From Sarcocystis neurona (Eukaryota > Apicomplexa > Conoidasida > Eucoccidiorida > Sarcocystidae): 64,000 nucleotides of DNA. The position numbers were made by a program, and so were the translations under genes. Below, one piece after another: positions 35,301-45,635 of this stretch. The stretch lies in contig KL647288.1 in NCBI GenBank assembly GCA_000727475.1, forward strand, positions 9,488,055-9,552,054, given 5' to 3'. The notes under the pieces were generated by a model. That model made no database searches. It saw nothing but the letters and a program-made list of their open reading frames with translations, and was not told the origin of the DNA. Position 1 is the first letter of the stretch; the number at the start of each line of letters is the position of its first letter.

Positions 35301-38300
35301 TTCAGCTTTAGTATACTTCTTAAAATGTATATCTACATATATGCGGGAGCCTAAACACACAGTCAAGTGGACGCCTGCGGACGGCTGAAGCAACAGGCAG
35401 CTCGAGACGGCGCCAAAAAGCCAATCCGCGTAGATATTCGTCAACCGCGTACGCATATACATCCATATAGTGACGTATTCCTTTGCGTGTGTGTGGCAGA
35501 ATAGCCGTGGCCGTATTGCGAAGGTGCGACAGAGAAACAACAGTGCCACGTTACAAGGGTTCCCTCATTCAGCGCTAGAGAGTGGCACAAGAAAGAACGA
35601 AGGTGGGAAAGCGGAGAAAGCACAAAACCACACGTCTAACAGCGCAAAGGGCAAACCGGAGCAGGTGGGGACTTCTTTATGCCTGTGTGGGCGGATACAA
35701 AAAACGCTTCACAAGTGAGGTTGCATTCTGCTGCATACTAGCGCGCGTATCACACTGCTACGGCGGGCCCAACGGAGGTATAAGAAAGCTTAATGAGGTG
35801 TCCGTGGCGACACACGCACTACTATCTACACAGAGAGCGGGGCAACTCGCACAGTAGCTGCTCTTCCTGAATGAACGTGACACACCTGCAAGGCAGAGCT
35901 GACGCGGGAGAGAAACGCTGAAACTGCTTGAGGATTTTTCAAAATTCCCTCGCTGCAGACAGAGATTCAGGGCCACATGTCCAGTCCACTCGACATAGGG
36001 CACAGAGAGGCTGGCACAGACAACAGGATCCGCAGCAGCAAAGCGGACATGTAGCAGGAGGCAGTCCACGTCCGTCGGAGGAAGAGGCAGGTGAACAACA
36101 GGACGACCGGGCAGGGAGGAACTGGAACAGGAAATGGACCCAGCAGCGACGTAGCCAACAGAACGCGCCGGTGATTACTACAGTGCCGCCCGGATAGCAG
36201 CAGCACCTGCGTGCTGCCCCATCGCGGCACGGTTGTGCCGCTAAAACTTCAGCAGACGGCAGCAGTGCAGATGCAAGACAGAGGCAAGTGGGGTCATTGG
36301 AGCCGCCCAGACACAAAATGCGAGACGTAGTGAAGTTCACTCTAGCAGAAACTCTGGCTGTATTTTCTCATGTGCCTCTGTGTCCAGCGCGTACGAAGGC
36401 ACCTCGGCTGAGGTCAATAATTCTGTGCTTTTAGAGGTGCACTTATATATCTGCATTGATGCTAGCAGGTACACATACACATAGGCAGCCGCATACCGCT
36501 CGCGTACACGTCTTCTCCAGACTGCGGCAAAAAGCGCCAACCAACGTGCGGGCTGGCCACCCAGATATGCCTATACGCCTGCACGTGTACGCCTATGTAA
36601 GACTTTCGGGTACGTGTGACGGAGCAGGCGTGTCCGCACTACAGAGGCCCGCCAGAGAAAGAGCGCTACGTTGCAGAAGTCCCCTTGTTCAGCGCTGAAG
36701 AGAACTAAACGAATGAACTAAGACAGGACAAGCGTCGCAAGCCACAACCCCCCACTTCTAACATTGCAGCTACAACAAACGTACGGCACTAGGCCCGTAC
36801 GCGTTACTGCAGATACTGCAAAACCTGCCTGCGTGTGTGTAAAGTGTCAGCGAATGTTAACAGTCCTTCGGTGAAGACACAAATCCACGCTGACGCGCTT
36901 CAGAAATATTCAACCACCAATCAAAGTGCTCCGCAGGTGAAAGCGATCGCAGTCAACGTCTACGAATCTACGCAGGAAGGGACACTGCGATTCAATCTGT
37001 CCGCTGAAGACTCCTTACCGTTGAGCGAAGGCATTCCAATTTCCGTAGCCCGCGTAGCGCGCCCGCTGCTGCCGCAGCCTTAACAGCTGGAGCATCATTT
37101 CCTCGCACGTCTTCACACAGTGACAGGAGTACCCCAGGGACAGAATGACAGCAGTACCAACAACACACAAACAAAGCCATCAGAAACAGCCGAAAGGAGT
37201 AACGAAGGCATCCTGTGAGTACGGGAGGGACCCAACACATGCAACTGCCGACCAATACTGCCATCAGGACACTCACCGTGTCGCGCTGCTGTCGTTGCTG
37301 ATTCAACTCAAAAACATCTCGTCGAAGGCCGTCGTCAGCCGCATACCTGCAACCCCACCGCAACAATGGCGACAGCAACGCAGTGGCCAGCCATGCCTTC
37401 CCTGCGGCAGACAAGAAACCGGCGGCCACGGCAGACTTCGGGCACAAAGCAGACTCCTAACCTGAGCGGCCGCAGCTCTGACCGACCACTGAGAAAAAAA
37501 CAAGAACACCAGCTGCAGCATCTCATTGTAGCCGACACAGAAGTTGCAGCAGGAGGAGGAACGGAAAGAAGGCGACCACGGAATGTCCACCGAGGAGCGG
37601 TGTCTTTTTTGTCGCGATTGTTCACCCAGAAGCAGCAGCAGCAGCAGGAAGTCAGCAACCAAACGGAAGCCGCACATAGACCCAGCCTACGTCTTTGTCA
37701 GCGCGTGTGTGCCAGCATCAGAACGTCGGAAGCAGGAGACACTATCTTGGAAACGCTCACACAGAGAGGTACGCACGCGCGTCCACACCCCGACCGAGAA
37801 CCCACAACGGTGTGACACGACTAATAACACGACAACTGCAACGCTAGCGTCGGGCAGGGCAGTCGCTGCTATAGCAGCGGGAGCTGCAGTGCCAGCAGGT
37901 CCACTGAGAGAACCCGCAGCTGCCTGAAGATGGAGCTACAAATTCAGGAGTGCAGCAGTTCGGGCCAGATGACTGGATGCACCGTCTGTACACAAGACGT
38001 GGAGAAGCATTTGCTCGTCGAGCGCTGCGCTGCACCTGTTCCACAAATACGCGCATACTCACACGAATTGCAAATTGCGCCAGCGGAGGTGTAGAAGGCG
38101 CTGCTACAGCGGTGCAGGCATCACCGAAGAAGTGTTGAAAGAGACAAACGAAGCTGTAGTGCGAAGTCTCATCGCACCAATAACACATGCGCACCTATTC
38201 ACTGACCAGTGTCATTATCTCTATACGTGGTCTCCCTACTGAGGCCTCTCTCGTGCTGGGGGGACGCTCGCTCTATCGAACACAGTGGTCGCGGTAGTTC

Positions 38301-39677
38301 AGCAAACGACTGTCCCTGTTTGCAGAGACCTGTGACACGAAGGCCCTGACCGCTGCTCTCCGATTGTGGTGAGCTGCACCACTGCTGCCCCCACCACGTC
38401 GCTGCTGCGGTGTTGCCAAAAAACGTGCACAAAGCGTCGGCTACGCTGTAGCTCGTGCAACCAACGAGACGACCACACGCTTCGCGACTGAAGCAACAGT
38501 GCTGTTGCGGCTGTCTTCGACGTGCAGCACGGGAACTTGAGCTAGTCTCCGATCACGCGAAGCAACGCCTTCGGCGGGTGGTGCTGCACGCTGCTTACTA
38601 GGTTGCCCCTCGTAATGCGGGAAAGTTAGCAGTGTTGCAGTCATGCTATATACGGGCACTACTCCGAGTACCCTGCCGCTACCTTCAAGTGTCCTGCGGC
38701 TCTTGGTATGACAGTTTCTACGAAACTCACCCTGCCGATACTCGCGTGACAATGCCGTTGAGGTGTGTCAGTGTTGTTGCTGCTCTCCCTCCTTCACTGC
38801 TAAGTCTGCTGCAGTGCTTCTGCTGTTAATCCACAGAGGACACAGCCGTCTCAGGCACGGTGTCAGCACAGACTGCACTAGGAAAAGACTCTGCATCTTA
38901 CTTGAGGACGGAATGAGCCAGCTCGCTGTCGGGCGCAATAGTAAGGGGAGCACATGAACGTCGTTGTGTTGTCCGCGCTTTTCTGGAAAAGAAGAATCGT
39001 CGCTGGCGCGGAGACTGCTCAGAGAGCACGTGCTGGACGACTGCCGGCGGTACACCAGCTTCAACGAGCGCCTCGGGATCCACAGCGAGTGTGTGCTCTG
39101 CGTGGGGCAACAACAGCAGCCCAACAACACCGAAAGCCTTCTGACGAGACTACGCAAGAGTGTAGAGTTCGCTCCCCGGAGACACGGCGGCCGCTAGTCA
39201 CGACAAAACACGTACGGCCCAAGATTGTCTTCGTCGACGCTGAATACATGCGCAGGAACACCCCTCATATTCTTCTCCAAGTGCACGGCGCACACATCCC
39301 CTTTGTGGTGCACGTGTCCACGTTACACATACGTTCAAGACGTCCACGCCTAAGTATCTCTTAATGTCCACACACTTATACATACATGTATTTATACAAC
39401 ACACACGCGTGCAAAGCTAGATATGCGAGTGTCGAAAAAATCTTCTTCTGCAGAGATACGTACGCCGTGTTGTTGAGTAACGAATGATTCTCGTGTTAGT
39501 AGGTGTGAGTTTGATCGCTTCACGGTGCACAAGAGTGACCGGCGTAGCCGGTCGCACAGCGTCAGACGCTTCATCGACTTAGGCGTCCACCGCGATGCCG
39601 CGCATCAAAAACGGCGAGCCACAGCCGCCGTATACATACCCAGGACGGTTGTCTTTGCAAGACAACGCCCGGCTGAC

Positions 39678-39715
<38 letters not shown>

Positions 39716-42700
39716 GCAGATAGCAGCGGGTACGCCCCATAGAAGGTCTCCACACCCGAAGCAGGAAATGTTTCGTTGTTGAAGCGCCAGCGACAGTTTT
39801 CTCACCGGCACTATCGCACGCATGTTGTTGTTCCATCTGTTGCGATATGCTCGCAGCCAGTGCCGCTTCTTCCGCTATCAGCTTCAAATACGCGTCCTGT
39901 GTACAAAATACACGGCGGTCCAGTTGCCACAAACACAAACATTCGCATAGGCCCAAACTCAATGACCAGAGAGCTCTCCAAAATATATATGTATCTCTGC
40001 ACTAATATAAACATCTATGTGTCTATCTACTTATTTATCTACCTAGTATAGGCGCCAATGTATTGAAAGCTGTGCGCCCGCGTGTTGGCTACAGTAAGAG
40101 GACGCCAGGCACGACGTCCAGTGCAGCTGCTTCTGCACAGCTGTTCGCTCTTATATTTCGTTGCAGCAGGTCTGAGTACCTCGTCTCTGCTGTGGCCGTT
40201 CCAACCGCAGGCTGATTTTTCACTCTTTCGGACTACGTCTGGAATACACGTAGCACACGCAGTGTGTCGATCAAGACGCAGCGTCGCCTGCGCTTTTGAG
40301 TAGCCATCGCACGTCTACGAATACACGTGTAAGGCTCGAAGTCAGGCGCTGCGTCATTCCCTTCACCGTTACACGGAGACGCAGGTACGCCCGCAGAATA
40401 CGTACGTATATACATACGTGTCTCTCTCTCCTCTGCTCCTACGCCTCCCTTTCTGTCCTCCAACCGGTGAACATACGATACGTTTCTGCGCGTATTCGCG
40501 CGTATTCTCTCTTGCCACGTACAGTGAGAAATTCACCAAAGAAATTCGCAGCTGCCATTTACCTTCTGATCGCTGTTCAAAAAGACACCCTGCTGCTGCA
40601 TGGCGTCTCGCATGCTTCGCAGAACAACACGCTCCTCGACACTCAAAACAGCACCGACATCGTTTTCTTTCCCTTCCGCTCCATCGCCTTCTGCAGCTGC
40701 AGGCGCACCCGCATTATTCCGATCGGCTGTAGCCTCTGCCAGCTTCCTTTCTGGCTCATGTATACTTAGCGCAGATGAACTCCCACGGGTCACTGAGTGT
40801 GCTCTTATGGTTCGGTTGCTCGCGTCGAGGGCTGATGAAGCCGCAGCGGATGACGGGGACGATGTGGTTGCCGATACGGCACCCGTCTTGGCGGGTGAAC
40901 TTGCCGCCGCTGTATCTGCTGGTGCGAACGGATTTGCAGCTGCTGACGGTGACGGTGGCGTGGATGCGCCAACTGCTGCGGCTCCTGCTGTAGCTTCCGT
41001 GCCTGCTGGTGTTGGCCTCGCTGTGTCTGCAGTCTCTGTTGGTGCCGAAGTGGCAGCGGCCAGTCGTTCCAGCTGGGCATACACCTGCGACAGCCCCGCA
41101 GCGCCGTGCGCCCCAGACAACAAAGGCAGTGCCCGCGGGGATCAAAAACAGCATCCCCAGCAGCAGCTGCTCGTGCAACCGCTGCTGTGGCTTGCTGCAC
41201 GAACGCGGTAGGCGTGTTGTATCTCGGCGTGCGAATCGCTACGTCTGAGACACCTCTCGTCCAGATGCGTACACAGGTCAGCGACAGCCGCGCTTCTCGG
41301 AGTGCCTCAGGAAACTTGCTTCTGATTATACTCGGTTACGTCTAAATATGAGTGCCATACGTAAGGCGCGCCTCTCGAACGTGATACTTATGAGAGACAG
41401 TGCAGCGTGTCAGAAATGAAAGAAACTCGTGAAGAACAGCGCCGAAAGGCACCAGATACCTTTAGCGAACACTGCGGAGCACGTGCGTGCGCACAGTACG
41501 AGTGGCCTCATTCGACCAAGCCTCAGTCGATAACAACACAGACGCAAATCCGTCCAGCGTAGCCGTGCCAGGGAGAGGCCAAACGCACAGCTTCAAAGGA
41601 GACGAGCCACGCGTGTGTGGGGAGAACGGGCAACAAGGCGCTCCGTTACCACCTAGAAGGCGATCCACAAAATCAGGGTGGATCAGGGTGGGGAGCACTC
41701 AGAAGAGTCGGCAAATGTCAAAATGGGAAAAAGAAAGTGGCGGCACTCGTCGACCGGTATCAGACAAATGCAATACAGTGCAAGCTTGCGGGGAGAAACA
41801 CCAGCGAGACACAAGATGCAGCAGCGTCAGCTGCACTCGGCAGGGAAGTCAAATAATAGCGAATCGTATACGTGAAGACGTGGGGTCGGCATCGCTTTTT
41901 AAGGGATGACAAATTTGCAGAGGATGAGCAGTGGGGGCCCGAGAAACGAGCAAACCGAACACTATAATGCTGCAGGTCCATGTGAGTCTGCGAAAAGGTG
42001 CGAGACAAACACACAGACGCGCGCCAGCCTGCACCATCTTGACGCCTGAGTGGGCAGAGATTGCTGACACAAGTGCGCTTCTATTAATCTCGCTGTACAT
42101 ATTCGTACATACAGATTTCTCTACATAGATATCTACCGCTCAGGGTCAATATGTGTTTGTGTGTTCTCAAGAGTGGATTTCTTACTCGATTATTCACATT
42201 CGTGCGACTCATGAACTCTTGCACGTGAAGCACCACCTCCGATGCTGCTGAGCGCCAGTCGTCGTCGGGATGCACTTGCCTGTTGCGCAGAAGAGGCAAC
42301 TTCAGTAAGCAAGCATATTGGTGAACGACAGATATGTAAGAATGCGTTTATACAGATAGAAGGACGCGTACACACATGCAGACGCAGAGAGAAACCGGGA
42401 TAGTGTTTTCTGCCAGGTGCCCGCTGAGGCTGACAGACCAGACGTAGATTCCTCTTTCTTTACATTTGCAGCTAAAAAGAGGCAGACACAAAGCAAACAG
42501 AGTACAACTGTCCAGCTCACATACCTCTGTCTATGTGCCCAGATACGACAGGACGCCTATAAGGAGAGATACACCGATGAGGACGCATGCAGCTACCCGC
42601 ATAATCGCACACATTCAAGTATTGCCTACGCTCACAGGGGTGCCTGCGCGGAAATTCGTGCAGACGTTCAGGAAGGCGGAAGGCCGGCGCAACCACCAGT

Positions 42701-44061
42701 CACCAAACGTACCGCAGGAGCTCCGCCACGTCCGCTACTTTGCAGAGCGCGTTGCTAACGGCGTCAAGCGTCTGCACCGCAAGTCGAGCTTCTTCCAGCA
42801 CTTCTTTGTTCGCCAGATGTCGCTCCGCACCTCCCACAGCAGTCGCCTCGTTCACGGGCGAAGTCTCCACTTCACTCGTCGGGCCTGCAATTGCGTCGCC
42901 ACTACCGCCCTCCGCTACCGCTGCCGCACTTGCCCCTGGACCTGGGTCGGGGGCAGCCGCGGCTTCGTCACCTGCTACTACGACTTTCTTCTGTGTAGAT
43001 GCGTGAATTGTCGGCGTTGTAATTGATGCCTGTCCTCGTTCGTCCGTCGAGTAACCTCTAGCACTGGTCGTTTTCTCGTCGGCTCCTCCGGTAGCCAAGA
43101 ACCGTGCGCAATCCTCAACTGTCCTTCGAGCGAGCTGTACAAGCTGCTCCGGTGTATGTACACCCGGCAGCTGGACCAGACCAGGCCGGCAGCTGGCAGC
43201 TTCGTGGGAAGGAGACGACTCCGCTGCTTGCAGAGCAAAGGACGACAGAAACGAAGAGACTTTCGATTGTGTCTGTTCTAGCTTACGCGTCACTTTGTGA
43301 AGGCCGCGCACTGTAGATGTTTCGAAAAGGAGAGACGAGCAGGTGGGATCGGGCGCATACTCTCTTCCCTGTAAGCGTAAGCTTGTGCCTAGTAACCGTT
43401 GCACGTTCTGCTTACGAGATGCTGCCTTCGCCGCCGCCTCCTGCGGCGCCTTCTCCTGCCAGTGCTCGCCCTCCCGACGCTGGTTCTGTTCCCGCTCCTG
43501 AAACTTCTCACGCTGGTTCTGCTGGCCGTGTAACCTCTGCGGCCGCCAGTGCTGCTGCTCGTGGCGCTCCTGCTGCCGTGGCTTCCAGCTTCGCTGCAGC
43601 TGCTTCAGCCCCTGGTGAAAGCGTCGCTCGTCGCTCAGCCACCGCCAGTGTTTCTGCCGTGGCTGCTGGTGTGCACCCGACTGGTGTAGCTGCTGCTGCT
43701 TCTGGTTCGAGAAGTCGCACGACCACCCTGCTGCTTGAGCTGAAGCCGCATCTGCGAGCAATGCGCACTGCTGCTGGAACTGAGCGACAAGAGGAAAGAA
43801 GGGCGGCGCAGCACAGGCGTTCCTAGCAACAACGCGAACGCCACTCCTTTGAAAGACAGGAAGGCTTCGCATGATGCAAGGACGAGAGAGCGGCGCCAAG
43901 AGCAGCAGCGACGCAGACGATGAGAGGCCTGGTGGCTGTCGCGTTGGACTCGTGTGGACGCACCGCTGCAACACGCCACTGCGATGCAAGCATGTCGCAG
44001 CGACAGACTGAAGGGCCTGTCCCACTAGCTGCAGCTGTTCGCCGCTGGGTGGTGAAATCAT
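29342..44061 (-). CDS. mitochondrial intermediate peptidase-like M3 metallopeptidase (12 exons)
   Basis: Exons, in order: 44061-42713, 42279-42186, 41084-40563, 39896-39806, 39097-38902, 38487-38207, 38100-38063, 34580-34342, 33824-33727, 32627-31824, 31225-30430, 29600-29342. They sum to 4767 nt and 1588 residues, all junctions in phase. The family clips octapeptides from imported mitochondrial precursors. Matches in order: GVHTPEQLVQLARRTVEDC and LCKVADVAELLR (exon 1), then QVHPDDDWRSAA after the first splice, GVFLNSDQK (exon 3), REACGRLVGCTSY (exon 6), LQPWDVSFF (exon 8), MLSLAFIFSKLQ and PTAKGETWHWSVLRFD (exons 9-10). Exon 11 carries the zinc site HEFGH (about residues 1292-1296) with the third-ligand motif DFSEFPS, and the YFSYL-LCRAMA junction reaches exon 12. 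It is more than twice the usual ~700 residues because of Ala/Gln/Ser-rich insertions. The ATG at 44061 starts a long N-terminal extension with targeting-like Arg. The exon 7/8 join skips about 3.5 kb and may miss a small exon. Confidence 0.85.
34581..38062 (-). other. longest intron of the M3 peptidase gene
   Basis: A minus-strand interval between donor GTGAGT at 38062 and acceptor GGTGCAG at 34581. Compared with family members, about nine residues are missing between the TPPLAQF and VRRELEVL motifs, so a small exon may hide here. Frames around 35939-36340 and 36992-37447 were considered, but no splice pair with the right phase stood out. It contains a (CA)n run at 35131-35145. Confidence 0.4.
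35131..35145. repeat. short (CA)n run in intron
   Basis: Fifteen bases of AC repeat within a longer CA-rich patch. Confidence 0.8.
39677..39716. repeat. (TA)n microsatellite in intron
   Basis: TA run with one C interruption, between exons 4 and 5 of the M3 peptidase gene. Confidence 0.9.
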
Positions 44062-44537
44062 ATTTCGCTTGCGGTGCTGCAGTGTCAGCTACCTATTAGC
44101 GAACCATAACGTTTCCTATGACGCGTGGAGTCTACGCTCCTTTGAAGAGTGGCCGTGTGCAGGACTCCTGGAAAAAGAGCGAGGGACCAGACTGCGCCGC
44201 AGTGGCGAGGAGGACGGGATGCGGGAAGTGCGCAGGGAAATGACGCAGACGAGTGGAGAGAGTGTCAGTCTAGCATAGTAACAGGCCTCTCGACGACGCT
44301 CACACATGCGCGTCTTGAGAGAATATGAGAATAGAAAGCCAAGAAGGGAGAAACTTGGGCCCGAGGAAGACATCGCACGTCCGAGAAGCAACCTGGATGG
44401 AGGAAGGCTAGTACGCCGCACGGGCTAACTCTCCTTGGGGTAATGAGCTGCGAAGCCCGCACCGTTGAGCAGCTCTGAGGTAGAAAACGAAGAGAAGGAG
44501 AAACTTGTTTTGTTGAACAGGCGGCGACGAAGAGAAG
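44062..44537. promoter_or_regulatory. divergent intergenic region, likely shared promoter
   Basis: A 476-base gap separates the ATG of the minus-strand M3 peptidase gene from the ATG of the plus-strand 166-residue protein gene. The two start codons face away from each other, so both promoters must lie here. I see no clear TATA box or known coccidian motif by eye, so the promoter call rests on gene orientation only. Confidence 0.4.
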
Positions 44538-45635
44538 ATGCAACTGAGAAAATCGGATGATATACCGGATGGCGCAGCTGTTTCACTGAAAGAGGGGATT
44601 ACTGATGAGGACCCCCGATGGTGGTTCGCATTACACGGGAGGGGGGGACAACTGTGGACAGACCCAAACGCACGGGATACACAGCGCTACGCAACACGAA
44701 GTGCTTTTCCCGTACGTGAAAAGGAGACGGACACCGAGGCTACGTATAGATACGATATGAGTGGGAAGGAAGCGCCACTCCTGATTCGCAGAGGAACGGC
44801 AAGTGAAGACACAATTGACACGCAGGCAGCGCTGCGCGGCACGCATTAAATAATAGAGTGGACTCCACGTAATCGAACCCTTCGTCTCACTTCTGCAGCG
44901 GTGTGCTTATCTCTCCCTACACCCGTGCATCAATGGGATCGTGTTGGTCACGTGTACAGAAGGTCCGTTGAATCTGTACTTGCGCCATAAATACAGATCG
45001 ATTTCACATATATATATATATATGCATACATATATGTAAATACTCCTTGTGGTTCTGTGGTGTGAAGCACAATTTTAAGGATACAAAGGCAGCGCGCAAT
45101 CACTTCCATTCGCAGAGGAGAACGGTTCCGGAGTGTAGTGGCGAGGGGGGGCGCCAAACAGACAAGGAATCGACATCGATTCCCTGGAATTGTCCAGGTA
45201 AGTATGATACAGACTCGTTGGCGTACCGTATGCACAGGTTTATGCGGAAGCGGGTCTGCATGTTCAGACGGTTTAAGATCATGGACATTTCATGTTCGAC
45301 AAGATCCCACTGATCTCCGCCTGCGGCTGAAGGTGGGAGAAATGCGAACGGTTACTCCATACGCAAAACACTACAAGCCTGAACGGGCAAAAGACGTCGT
45401 CGGCGCAGGACGGCAGAAGGCCGTGAGTCGTGAAGGCGCAAAGCCCTCGGGAAGCGTACCAGCGATACACATGTATATATACATATATAAAATCCAGCTG
45501 CACACACAGAGGAGGAGTGTAGTTCTCGGGGCCGAATACACACAGGGGTTCTGTAATTGGCATATACCCGTAGTAATCTTGCCTAAGTACACTGGCAGAT
45601 GCGACGTTGGAAGCGTACTTGCAGACATCAAGTGA
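44538..45635 (+). CDS. conserved-looking 166-residue protein, unrecognised (4 exons)
   Basis: Exons are 44538-44711, 45116-45197, 45268-45422 and 45546-45635. They total 501 nt, 166 residues, TGA stop. Donors are GTACGT, GTAAGT and GTGAGT; acceptors are TTCGCAG, TTCAG and CACACAG. All joins keep phase. The product begins MQLRKSDDIPDGAAVSLKEG, then has DPRWWFALHGRGGQLWTDP, a short acidic patch, DGLRSWTFHVRQDPTD, KHYKPERAKDVV and a C-terminal GFCNWHIPVVILPKYTG stretch. There is no signal peptide or membrane segment. The Trp-rich motifs and dense charged loops look like a folded, conserved protein, not low-complexity filler. The first intron holds a (TA)n run at 45006-45036. It is divergent to the M3 peptidase gene. 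I cannot name the family; a structural or cytoskeletal role would be a guess. Confidence 0.55.
45006..45036. repeat. (TA)n microsatellite in intron
   Basis: TA run with a short GCATACA interruption in the first intron of the 44538 gene. Confidence 0.9.

Noticed and set aside
40600..41211. Plus-strand frame of 203 codons
   Set aside because: It is antisense to peptidase exon 3, which is fixed by phase on both sides and by family motifs.
43317..43826. Plus-strand frame of 169 codons, Ala/Ser/Pro-rich
   Set aside because: It is antisense to the first exon of the M3 peptidase, whose Gln/Arg codons read as Ala/Ser/Pro/Cys on the other strand.
44850..44895. tRNA-like T-loop string (GGGTTCGATT on the minus strand)
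   Set aside because: The flanking bases do not form a T stem and no D-arm or acceptor stem follows at the right distance.
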